A DNA stretch of 64,000 nucleotides, taken from NCBI GenBank assembly GCA_020848835.1, contig JADLHJ010000033.1, forward strand, positions 62,001 to 126,000, given 5' to 3'. Both the position numbers and the translations under genes were made by a program. Numbering within the stretch: the first letter of the stretch is position 1; each line of letters opens with the position of its first letter. The DNA comes from Candidatus Hydrogenedentota bacterium. Its GTDB lineage: Bacteria > Hydrogenedentota > Hydrogenedentia > Hydrogenedentales > SLHB01. This document shows, piece after piece, positions 9,269-17,014 of this stretch. The notes beneath the pieces were generated by a model. That model saw nothing but the letters and a program-made list of their open reading frames with translations, was not told the DNA's origin and did not search any database.

Positions 9269-10543
9269 TTAAGCCCGTTTCGGTACTGCTTCGACCGGGC
9301 AATACGGATAACAGCGGCCGCAGCTAAAGCAGGTCTCTTTGTGCGGCGTGTAAATTTCGCGCTTCGGTACGGTCGAAAGTCCAATAAGTTTCAAGCTGAT
9401 AATCAATCCAAGGAAACCGCCGAGCCACATGCCGCCGGTCTTGAATTTTTCGCGGATGCCATTTGCTTCGGTATTGAGCTGCGCCGCGGTTTGCCCACCC
9501 GCGCGGAAGGTGCGCGATTCGAGCGTGTCGCCGGTGACGACGCCTGCGTCTTCCGCCGCGATGCGTTCGCTGAGCGTGACGGTTGGATGAATACGCGAGA
9601 GCGGTTCGTACATCGAGTAGCCAGCGATTGCGCCAACGGCGATGATCACCGGCGATGCGAACACGAGGCCGCGGATGCGCTTCTTGCCGACTTCGGGGTT
9701 TTCAACGAGGTGCTGCGGCGTCGGCATGTCAATGGCGTTGTAGGGGCACGAATTTTCGCAGAGGCGGCAGTTCACACAGGGCGACGGCGGAATGTCGAGG
9801 TGCCATTTTGAAAATCGCGACATCCAACCGAGCAGAATGCCGTAGGGGCACAGGAAGCGGCAGTAGGGGCGCGCAACAAATACACCAAGCACGAGAATCA
9901 CCGCGCCGGCCATGATCATGCCGTAGCTGTGTCCGAGACGATAGATACCGACGAATGGATCATAGCGGCAGATGAAGAAACCGGAGCCGGTCGCGACACC
10001 GAGCACTGCGAGGCCAAGGTAAATGTAACGGCCCAGACCAAGGGTGCGATCGAGAGCGGGCGAAATGCGGATCGGCGCGATCGCAACAAGTTCCTGCATC
10101 GCACCAAGCGGACATACCGATGCGCAGAAGACGCGTCCGAAAAACAACGAGAACAAGAGCGGCATCACGAAGAAGGATAACACTGCAACCGAGACGCCAA
10201 CGTCGGGCAGGAAAATACCGGCCATTACGTTTTGCGTCGAGCCTACGGGGCAAATGCAGCCCGTACGATAGAAGCCGAAGTACGCGAGCGAGAAGATGCT
10301 GAGAATGAACAGGCCCTTCCGTGAACGCGCTTTGAACACCATCCACGTCGTTGCGGCCAACGCCAGAAACAGGATGATCGCGTCCCACATGCCGTTACTG
10401 CTGGCCGACGGCGGCACGTAGAGATCCGGCAGTTTGTACGAAGTCTGAAAGTCAGGCGGCGGGAAACGCATCTCCGCCGCGCCGCTTACCAGCGCGGGCA
10501 CTAGCAAGAGCGTCGAGACTGCTATGGATTTAAATTGCCGCAC
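9269..10543 (-). CDS. NapH/NosR/CcoG-like membrane polyferredoxin
   Basis: 424 residues from a GTG at 10543, chosen because AAGGAA lies just upstream and a signal-like hydrophobic start follows. A longer frame to 10615 would overlap the preceding gene by more than 80 bases. The protein has several membrane helices with Fe-S motifs between them: CICPVG, FCASVCPLGAMQE, YCRFLCPYG and CVNCRLCENSCP, plus a C-terminal CFSCGRCYPYCP. CxxxCP motifs flanked by helices are diagnostic of the NapH/NosR/CcoG family, which passes electrons from the quinol pool or cytoplasmic donors to periplasmic redox proteins. Here it follows a Tat-exported ferredoxin, giving a NapG-NapH-like pair. Confidence 0.8.
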   Translation of the reverse strand: MRQFKSIAVSTLLLVPALVSGAAEMRFPPPDFQTSYKLPDLYVPPSASSNGMWDAIILFLALAATTWMVFKARSRKGLFILSIFSLAYFGFYRTGCICPVGSTQNVMAGIFLPDVGVSVAVLSFFVMPLLFSLFFGRVFCASVCPLGAMQELVAIAPIRISPALDRTLGLGRYIYLGLAVLGVATGSGFFICRYDPFVGIYRLGHSYGMIMAGAVILVLGVFVARPYCRFLCPYGILLGWMSRFSKWHLDIPPSPCVNCRLCENSCPYNAIDMPTPQHLVENPEVGKKRIRGLVFASPVIIAVGAIAGYSMYEPLSRIHPTVTLSERIAAEDAGVVTGDTLESRTFRAGGQTAAQLNTEANGIREKFKTGGMWLGGFLGLIISLKLIGLSTVPKREIYTPHKETCFSCGRCYPYCPVEAVPKRA

Positions 10544-11156
10544 TTTCTTCCTTCGGTCCCAGGGTTGTTTGCGGTTGATGCGGATCGCCAGACGGTTTCG
10601 AGATCGTCGATTCAAAATCGCCGGTCAAATAGATATACGGCGTGTGCGCCGGTACTTTCATGAACGAATCCGATGGGCACGCTTTTGCAATCGAACATTC
10701 GTTGCAGTTGATGCAGATGTCCTGCCGGATTTGCAGATAGAACGAAGCGTTTCCGAAGACGAGGCAGGCTTTCACGCACTTCGCGCAACCGATGCATTTC
10801 TCTTCGTCTATGATGTATTCGTAGTAGGGGTCTTCGATGAAGGTGCGCTTGATCGCCGCCGTTGGGCAGAGTTGGTTTTCCGCGCCGGTGTCGCGATCGC
10901 GCGAGCCGGGCTGGAGATAGCCGAAGCACAGGTCGCAGTAGCCGCAGATGTTGAACTGGTTGAGACATTTCACGGCCGAGTGCGGCAATACGCAATGCGT
11001 GGTGCAGCGCCCGCATTGCGTGCACTTGTTCGGATCCAACTGCCAGAGCATGTCGTCGCCCTTTTCGCCGACAAGCGCATATGCGCCGCCCGCGAACGCA
11101 GCAGCCGCAGCGCCGCGAATGAAATCGCGTCGATCGAATGCGACAGGTTCACTCAT
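10530..11156 (-). CDS. Tat-exported multi-cluster ferredoxin (NapG-like)
   Basis: 208 residues. The N-terminus has a twin-arginine signal, RRDFIRG at residues 9-15, followed by an Ala-rich hydrophobic stretch. The body carries four groups of ferredoxin cysteines: CTQCGRCTTHC, CGYCDLC, CIGCAKCVKAC and CINCNECSIAKACP, enough for up to four 4Fe-4S clusters. This matches NapG/DMSO-reductase B-type electron carriers that work on the periplasmic side after Tat export. The start shares ATGA with the stop of the small Cys protein, and the stop lies inside the start of the NapH-like gene, so production of all three is probably coupled. Confidence 0.8.
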   Translation of the reverse strand: MSEPVAFDRRDFIRGAAAAAFAGGAYALVGEKGDDMLWQLDPNKCTQCGRCTTHCVLPHSAVKCLNQFNICGYCDLCFGYLQPGSRDRDTGAENQLCPTAAIKRTFIEDPYYEYIIDEEKCIGCAKCVKACLVFGNASFYLQIRQDICINCNECSIAKACPSDSFMKVPAHTPYIYLTGDFESTISKPSGDPHQPQTTLGPKEESAAI

Positions 11157-11380
11157 GAGACTTCTCCTTCCTTCGCCTTGACGGGCTGCGCATCGGCCAC
11201 CTTTTCAGGCAGGCCGCAACCGTCGAAGGCCCAGCAGGATGAGCAATAGTTGTGGTTGAAGCATTCGCTGACTTCGCGCGTGCCGTGCAACGCCGCGGCG
11301 CCCACGCCGACGAGGCCGGCCATGATTCCGCCACGTGCGACAGATTGGAAAAACTCATGCCGGTTGAGTTGCTTGTCCAT
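11153..11380 (-). CDS. small four-cysteine protein of the redox operon
   Basis: 75 residues from the ATG at 11380, preceded by AAGGAGAG. A longer frame to 11518 lies inside the upstream gene and is rejected. The N-terminus (NRHEFFQSVARGG then a Gly/Ala-rich hydrophobic stretch) looks like a degenerate twin-arginine or N-anchor sequence. Four cysteines follow at 40, 46, 49 and 55 (C-x5-C-x2-C-x5-C), which could bind one Fe-S cluster or another metal. I do not recognise a family. Its overlaps with the genes on both sides (26 and 4 bases) argue that it is a true subunit or maturation partner. Confidence 0.6.
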   Translation of the reverse strand: MDKQLNRHEFFQSVARGGIMAGLVGVGAAALHGTREVSECFNHNYCSSCWAFDGCGLPEKVADAQPVKAKEGEVS

Positions 11381-12365
11381 GCTCGCTCTCCTTGCGCGCA
11401 AACACGCGGACGGCGCTGCGCTGTGGATCGAGGACCAATATGCGATCGCGGGAATCGACGGCGATATCGCGCACCGATTGCTCCCGCGGGAACAAACTCG
11501 CGCCCGCGACGAGTCCATCGAACTCGCCGGCGGTCACTTCATACATCTTGATTCGGACCAGGCCTTTTTCCGCCGTGACCAACTCGCCCTTCGAGGTGAA
11601 GGCGATGTGGGTCGGGTTGCAGCATCCCGGAAACCCTTCGAGCTTGAGAACGGAAGGGTTATACCACGACGTGACTATTGTGCCATCCTTTTCGTAGCGT
11701 TCCAAGCCTAATTTGCCCGGATTTACCACCCAAACGTGACCTTCGGCGTTTATCGCGAGATCGAGGTATGGGCTGGGCGCTTCGAGGCCGGGGACGTCTT
11801 GGTCGAGGTTTTTCTCGCCAATCTTTGCTTGCGGTTTTCCGTTGGCATCAAAGCGTGTCACTACGCGTTTGCCGGCGTCGGCAACGTAAATGTCCGGGCC
11901 ATTTACAGCGATCGCGGTCAGGTAACTGCGTGGCGTGAATTCGTTCCACTCGGATTTCGGATTGCCTTCTGCATCGAGCACAACGACCTTGTCTTTCATG
12001 CCGACGTAGAGGCCGCCATCGGCTGCAGGCGCCATGCAGATCGGTGTACCGGATACATCGAGCGTTATCGAAAGTGTACCGTCTCCGTCGTAGACTGCGA
12101 TCTTGTTCGCGCCAGCGACGTAGAGATTGTCCTTCGTGACCGCAAGCGCATTGGGATCGGGAATGTTCACGGCGATCGACGATTCTTCCGCGAAGTTTGT
12201 GGGGATTTTGTCGAGCGCTTCGAATTCCTTCAAGTCGTACTCGAGCGCCACGCCGGGTTCCTTGAACTCGCTGGTGCTCAGGAAAAAGAAATAGGCAATT
12301 CCAATTCCGACAACGGCGAAGCCGGCCAGAAAGCCGCTCTTGGGTTGGTGGACAGCTTCCTTCAT
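11355..12365 (-). CDS. membrane-anchored NHL-type beta-propeller protein
   Basis: 336 residues from the ATG at 12365, which overlaps the upstream TGA as ATGA. A single membrane segment sits at about residues 10-30, followed by repeated NHL-like blades with ALAVTKDNLYVAG, AIAVNGPDIYVAD, DLAINAEGHVWVV and DIAVDSRDRILVL motifs. NHL propellers usually serve as binding scaffolds. Its position inside the redox operon suggests an extracytoplasmic assembly or docking subunit; no redox-cofactor motif is visible. Confidence 0.65.
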   Translation of the reverse strand: MKEAVHQPKSGFLAGFAVVGIGIAYFFFLSTSEFKEPGVALEYDLKEFEALDKIPTNFAEESSIAVNIPDPNALAVTKDNLYVAGANKIAVYDGDGTLSITLDVSGTPICMAPAADGGLYVGMKDKVVVLDAEGNPKSEWNEFTPRSYLTAIAVNGPDIYVADAGKRVVTRFDANGKPQAKIGEKNLDQDVPGLEAPSPYLDLAINAEGHVWVVNPGKLGLERYEKDGTIVTSWYNPSVLKLEGFPGCCNPTHIAFTSKGELVTAEKGLVRIKMYEVTAGEFDGLVAGASLFPREQSVRDIAVDSRDRILVLDPQRSAVRVFARKESEHGQATQPA

Positions 12366-13834
12366 GACGCCACCGCCAAATCCACGCATGCGAGCGTGTT
12401 CATGTCGCGCAGCAGCAGGCGTGAACCTGCCAATGCGAAGGGGCCCCAGGCGTCGTGACCTTCGAGAATGTCCGCGTGGCCTAGCTGCAGGTACTCGTTC
12501 TTTGTGGCGTCGATCATCGTCAGTTCGGCTTCATCGCCGAGCACATAGAATTTATTGTCCGCGAGAATGAAGGGGCCCAGGCCGAAACGGTTGTCCTGAC
12601 CGCTCGACCAGACCAAGGTGCCATCGGGCTTGTAGCAGACAAACTGGCACATCAGCGAACCCGCGTCTTTCGGCATGATGCCGTAGATGAGGCCGTTGTG
12701 ATAAATCGGTGTTTGCTGTTCGCAGGCGAGCACGTCTGTGGGCGGTTTATCGTAGACGACTTCCACCGAATATTTGCCGCCAGATTCAACGAGCTTGAGC
12801 AAGCGGCTGCCGCGTCCGTAGCCAACGGTGGCGAAAATCTGATCTTCACCGACGGGAATCGCGGATGGCGCGACCACTTTGCCGACTACGTTGTGCTCCC
12901 ACAACAATTGACCCAAGGTATCGGGTTCAGCGGAAACACCGACGATTCCGCCGGCGGCGGCATACACGTACATGCGCTTTCCGAGTAGCGTCATCGGCAC
13001 GATGGACGCGTGTGACATGTTCCACGCATTGGGGTTTGGAACTTTCCATTTCACCTCACCGGTGGCGCAGTCCACGCCCATCATCAAGACATCGGTGCCG
13101 CAGGGTGCAATGATCGCCTGGCCATTGTCGATGATCGGGCATTGGCCTGTGTACCAGAGGGGTTCGACGGTGCCGTATTCGGCCTGGAGATCGATACCCC
13201 ATTTGAAGTCACCGGTGGCGGTGTCGAGACAAAGCACGTGGCACTTCGGGCCCATGACCACGAGGTACTCTTTTGTGACCGCCGGGATTGTACGCGACAT
13301 GCCGTGGTTGCGCTTGATGTTGTTGTTATACGAGCGCCGCCAGATTTCCTTGCCGTCATCGAGCGAGAAACAGCGGATGGCGTCGGCGCGCTCCTTCGTG
13401 TCGTAGTCCATGAGAAACACGCGGCCATCGAGCACGGCTGGGGATGCATAGCCGTCCCCGACGGGGATTTTCCAGAGTACCTTCGGGCCTGTCGCGCCCC
13501 AAGAGTCCGCGAGTTTCGGCGCGTCTTTGACGATGTTGCTGAAATCGGCGCCACGGAAATTGGTCCAAGCGCCGGGAGCCGTTGAGGGTGAACCATCAAA
13601 GGAGGCGAAGATGCCTGCGAGGTCGAGCTTAGCCTTTTTCGCGGCACCGCCGACGGGGAGCCCGTCATGCCCCGGAACTTCGGCGGCCATGCCGACCGTT
13701 GGGTCGTATTTCAGCCAGACCACCAGCGATAGAATCGCGAGCAGGCTGGACAGGACGGTAACGCCCGTGACTACCCAGAAACTGGCCTTGGGGTTGTTAC
13801 CAATCGTATCGATATCGACGTTACCGAACGCCAT
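12362..13834 (-). CDS. membrane-anchored PQQ-like beta-propeller, first gene of the redox operon
   Basis: 490 residues. One membrane helix lies at about residues 18-42, followed by an eight-bladed-type PQQ-like propeller with DGKEIWRRSY, TGDFKWGID, TGEVKWKVP and DGTLVWSSG turns. It shares topology with the propeller encoded at 7481-9265, but the sequences are not close copies. The two probably sit on the same side of the membrane. It opens the operon; the start has GGAG upstream and about 237 bases of untranslated sequence precede it. Confidence 0.72.
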   Translation of the reverse strand: MAFGNVDIDTIGNNPKASFWVVTGVTVLSSLLAILSLVVWLKYDPTVGMAAEVPGHDGLPVGGAAKKAKLDLAGIFASFDGSPSTAPGAWTNFRGADFSNIVKDAPKLADSWGATGPKVLWKIPVGDGYASPAVLDGRVFLMDYDTKERADAIRCFSLDDGKEIWRRSYNNNIKRNHGMSRTIPAVTKEYLVVMGPKCHVLCLDTATGDFKWGIDLQAEYGTVEPLWYTGQCPIIDNGQAIIAPCGTDVLMMGVDCATGEVKWKVPNPNAWNMSHASIVPMTLLGKRMYVYAAAGGIVGVSAEPDTLGQLLWEHNVVGKVVAPSAIPVGEDQIFATVGYGRGSRLLKLVESGGKYSVEVVYDKPPTDVLACEQQTPIYHNGLIYGIMPKDAGSLMCQFVCYKPDGTLVWSSGQDNRFGLGPFILADNKFYVLGDEAELTMIDATKNEYLQLGHADILEGHDAWGPFALAGSRLLLRDMNTLACVDLAVAS

Positions 13835-14071
13835 GAACTACGCGCTCCGTCTCTCGGCACCCAAACCGCAAATATTCGGCTATTTTGCCTGTTTTTTCCA
13901 GCTTTTTACAGCGAAAAGTCTTACAGATTTTTGTGTCTAGGCACATTTAGCCATACAGACAACACAGTATAGTCGAGCAATATTCCTTTTTGCTACAGGT
14001 TTAGATCAGCACGCCGGTGTAGATTAGGTGCAATTTCGGCAGATAAATCCAATTAATACGGGATATTCCGA
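13835..14071 (-). promoter_or_regulatory. probable promoter region of the eight-gene redox operon
   Basis: AT-rich 237-base gap between the stop at 14072 and the first redox gene, which has no other gene to drive it. I could not pick a convincing -35/-10 pair by eye. The placement is from gene layout only. Confidence 0.4.
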
Positions 14072-14854
14072 CTATGCGTCAAAAGGTGCTGTTTCGTCTC
14101 GCTTCAAGGTGAGCTTCACGGCCTGTATGGCATCGGTACCCTGCAGGATAGCCTCGTGCAGTGCGCGGTTAAACGGACCGAGCGTATCATCTTCTCCGGC
14201 CGACAGTCGCTGGATGACGTAATACAATACCGGCTGAGGTGGGTTGGCGGTCTCATCGTAGTTTTGGTAGGTGACGTAAGTCACTTTCCAGCCGTCGTTT
14301 GTGGCGGCAACACCGCGCTGGTGCGGGCGTGGCGAGTCCTTAATAAGCTCCGAGGTTTTCACGGCCTTTTCCATGGCTTCGGCGGTGGAGGGCACCAGCA
14401 GGTGCCCGAGTTCTCCCACGCCATTCACGACTTCGAGCATCGCGCCGTCGGTCGGGTCGAATGCGCCCGCTGGCGGTGCCAGCCAGATGATCGCGGTTTC
14501 GAGGGGTTCGTTGGGGGTTTTTCCGAGCAGCTCGACATTGCAGTCGAATCCAGCGAGCTTTTTGGAAAGCGACGCCATTGTGCGATTGCCGATGGTTGTC
14601 GAAGTCAGTTGCGTCGCGCCATCCGCCTTTACGGCCGTGATGGAGGCGTCGAGCGATTTCGACGCGTTCTCCGGCGGGACGGTTCCCGAGTTGCGCCACG
14701 CAAGATAGCCGAAGCCAATCACAATCATCAGAATGACCGTGATCACCTCGAACCATTTGTTGCGCGTAATTTTGCGCCGATGCTCGGGCGTGGGCTGGGG
14801 GAGCGGCAGCCCAAAAGAAGGAGCTGCTGGAACGCGAAAATCTTTCTCGTCCAT
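14072..14854 (-). CDS. membrane-anchored protein of unknown function
   Basis: 260 residues from the ATG at 14854, with AGGGG upstream; a GTG lies one codon earlier. A cytoplasmic tail of about 30 residues (Pro-rich, then RRKITRNKW) precedes one membrane helix at about 36-55. The remaining 200 residues are soluble and probably extracytoplasmic, with no cysteine cluster or recognised motif. I do not recognise a family. It ends before the redox operon and could be read with it only if the promoter lies upstream, which the 237-base gap argues against. Confidence 0.5.
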   Translation of the reverse strand: MDEKDFRVPAAPSFGLPLPQPTPEHRRKITRNKWFEVITVILMIVIGFGYLAWRNSGTVPPENASKSLDASITAVKADGATQLTSTTIGNRTMASLSKKLAGFDCNVELLGKTPNEPLETAIIWLAPPAGAFDPTDGAMLEVVNGVGELGHLLVPSTAEAMEKAVKTSELIKDSPRPHQRGVAATNDGWKVTYVTYQNYDETANPPQPVLYYVIQRLSAGEDDTLGPFNRALHEAILQGTDAIQAVKLTLKRDETAPFDA

Positions 14855-14969
14855 CACAACCCCTCACTTGCAGTTGACTCAGCCTGAAAGCAGTATCGCT
14901 GGACTTTCCGCGCGCATCAAATGTTTCTCCGTAGTTATTCTCACCCCTCAAGGACGGGGCTTGTGATGT

Positions 14970-16322
14970 CTATGGCTTTTCGTCCGCTCCCAACGAATAC
15001 CAATCCAACTTGCGGGTGAGATACATCGTGCCGGCGATGACGAGGAACAAGCCCACCGATCCGATCAGCAGGGCGTAGTCTTGATTGTTCAACAAGACAT
15101 AAAGGTATCCGTACAGCACGGCGAGTGCCGTGCCGACGACTGCGGCACGTTGGAGACTTTTTAGCACGGCGACACAGTAGGCGCTAACGAGCAGCAGCAC
15201 GGCCAAACTTGCAAGAACGTAGGCCGCGACAAACCCGATGTGTTCGGCGAGGGAAAGTTCCAGCAAGTAAAACACGCACATGGCCGCGCCGACGAGCAGG
15301 TATTGCAGTGGATGGATGCGCAGTCTCCCGAGGATTTCGAAAAGCCATAGCACGCCGAAGGTTAGTGCAATGAATAGCGCCGCGTACTTCACGCTGCGTT
15401 GCGCCATGCGGTATTGATCGATTGGCGTGATGAGATTTACACCAAATGCTGACGCCGCAATCTGATCGTTCATGGCGGATTCAGAGAGCCAGGCTTGCGG
15501 ATAGTTGCGTCCCAGGAACGGTATGTCCCACTTTGCATCAAAGCCATTTGCAGTTACAGAGCGCTCGCCTGGCAACCAGTTGCCCTGAAAACTTGGATCG
15601 GGCCAATCTGATTTCAACGACACAACCGTCTTTTTCCCGAAGGGCGCGAAGTACAGGCCTTCGCTGCCGTTCAGCGCAAGTGGGAATGAGAACTCGAATC
15701 GCTCGCTGTTGAAGTTTCCAGCAATGGGTGAATGAATTCCGGAAACGCCTTGTGCCCATTTACCCATGCCGGGCAGAAAGTCTTGCGGTGCGCCATTCCA
15801 CGTTAGCGCAACTTCCTTCGTGATGCCGCGCGCGTCCGAAATTCCCATCGCGACGTACGCGCGGTCCCAGAGAATGTCCTCGTTGGCGATGCCCCATTCT
15901 GTAAAGTTCGGTTTAAGAAAGTTGCCGGATAGCGCGAGCGACGCGCTGTATACCGGCACTTTGAATATGCCGCGGTAGCGTACTTCGCTCGCGATGTTGC
16001 CCGTCACTTCGAGGAGTTCAGGCAGAAAAGTGGCGTACTGAACTTCGCTGCGCGCGCGTACTTCGCCGTTTTCAACGGTCTCAGTCCAGCGCTTTGTGTA
16101 TGGAACGACGAGAGAAGGGCCGGACAGCGATTGGGTTGCACCCCACTTACCCGTGATTTCGCCGACCGCTTCCGCGCGGGTTTCCTGGCGTTCATAAATT
16201 CCTTCGTGGATTATGCCGACGGGGATAAGGAGGATCAGCACGAGGAAACCAACCAAAAGCACGCGCAAGAGTGGTGCGTTTCGAACGAGCAAGAACACTT
16301 CCGCAATCCAGTGCGCCGACAT
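14970..16322 (-). CDS. creD: CreD-family inner membrane protein
   Basis: 450 residues with a perfect AGGAGGT ribosome site. The N-terminal helix is followed by a long periplasmic domain (about 45-300), which contains a GKWGATQSLSGPSLVVPY segment typical of CreD. The C-terminal third holds several helices. CreD proteins belong to the cell-envelope stress (CreBC) regulon in enterobacteria. There is no creBC pair here. Instead, an inverted repeat (16401-16419) lies about 80 bases upstream and may bind a separate regulator. Confidence 0.82.
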   Translation of the reverse strand: MSAHWIAEVFLLVRNAPLLRVLLVGFLVLILLIPVGIIHEGIYERQETRAEAVGEITGKWGATQSLSGPSLVVPYTKRWTETVENGEVRARSEVQYATFLPELLEVTGNIASEVRYRGIFKVPVYSASLALSGNFLKPNFTEWGIANEDILWDRAYVAMGISDARGITKEVALTWNGAPQDFLPGMGKWAQGVSGIHSPIAGNFNSERFEFSFPLALNGSEGLYFAPFGKKTVVSLKSDWPDPSFQGNWLPGERSVTANGFDAKWDIPFLGRNYPQAWLSESAMNDQIAASAFGVNLITPIDQYRMAQRSVKYAALFIALTFGVLWLFEILGRLRIHPLQYLLVGAAMCVFYLLELSLAEHIGFVAAYVLASLAVLLLVSAYCVAVLKSLQRAAVVGTALAVLYGYLYVLLNNQDYALLIGSVGLFLVIAGTMYLTRKLDWYSLGADEKP

Positions 16323-16400
16323 TGTCTACCTCCTTTTGCTTTGCTTGCGTCGTCGATTCTCGTGTCGTTCAACGATCGATGCCTGAATACTAACAAAGAG

Positions 16401-16419
16401 TACTTTGTATTGTAAAGTA
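16401..16419. promoter_or_regulatory. inverted repeat upstream of creD, candidate operator
   Basis: TACTTT and AAAGTA half-sites flank a 7-base centre, in an AT-rich stretch between the divergent creD-like gene and the small membrane protein gene. Size and symmetry fit a dimeric repressor site. No matching regulator gene is adjacent. Confidence 0.4.
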
Positions 16420-16618
16420 AAATTTGAACGCGCGAAATTCTGGTTTGTAAGTTGGAGTATCGCAAGAGAAATCGAAGGCCGCCAGAAGGCGGAACTCCGA
16501 ACCTAAAGTATTCATTTTGTTGGATTGCGGTTATGTCGGCGTGCGGACATAAATTGCGAGGTGCGCGCACTGGGTTTATTGTCTTATTCTGTATAGACCG
16601 TGCAGAAGGAACCGTGTC

Positions 16619-16924
16619 GTGAGTGAGTCCAAGAGTTTTTCCGAGAACGTCCGCAGCTATTTGACCCTGCGCAACGGTCTTATTTTTGTGTTTCGTGCGT
16701 GCCTTGTTATTGCGGGTATTTCGCTGGCGTACTTGCTGTTCATGTTCGGGCACTACGACGTTCGGTTGGTGGAGACCTATGGGCAAAAGGACGTTACGCC
16801 GAAATACACGATTCTGATCGTCGCGGCGATTGCAGGTACCTGTGCGCTCATTGCGGCGATGCTGCAATGGATTGGTTTGCCCGCAGAAGAAAAAAAGGAC
16901 CCGAAAAAGAAGACGGCGAAGTAG
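16619..16924 (+). CDS. small membrane protein of unknown function
   Basis: 101 residues starting at GTG 16619. Two hydrophobic segments (about 20-43 and 62-84) are joined by a short polar loop, and the tail is Lys-rich (EEKKDPKKKTAK). The lysine tail suggests that both ends face the cytoplasm. No family recognised. It is divergent from creD and convergent with the repeat-protein genes, so it stands alone. Confidence 0.5.
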   Translation: MSESKSFSENVRSYLTLRNGLIFVFRACLVIAGISLAYLLFMFGHYDVRLVETYGQKDVTPKYTILIVAAIAGTCALIAAMLQWIGLPAEEKKDPKKKTAK

Positions 16925-16974
16925 CCGTTGTCCGTGTCGTATATCCTTCCTGTCTGGTTCCGCCGAATTCTCGC

Positions 16975-16991
16975 TTCCAGTTAAACTGGAA
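16975..16991. terminator. small hairpin between convergent genes
   Basis: TTCCAGTT and AACTGGAA pair around a single central A, in the 90-base gap between the convergent genes ending at 16924 and 17015. There is no long T-run on either side, so this is a weak call. Confidence 0.3.
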
Positions 16992-17014
16992 ATAGTTTGC
17001 AGCTACGGCAACAA

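Noticed and set aside
11381-11518. N-terminal extension of the four-Cys protein
   Set aside because: It lies within the NHL propeller coding sequence, while AAGGAGAG directly precedes the ATG at 11380.
7481-13834. PQQ-dependent alcohol or glucose dehydrogenase
   Set aside because: The propellers lack a visible quinoprotein active-site signature and a cytochrome domain; only the repeat fold is supported.
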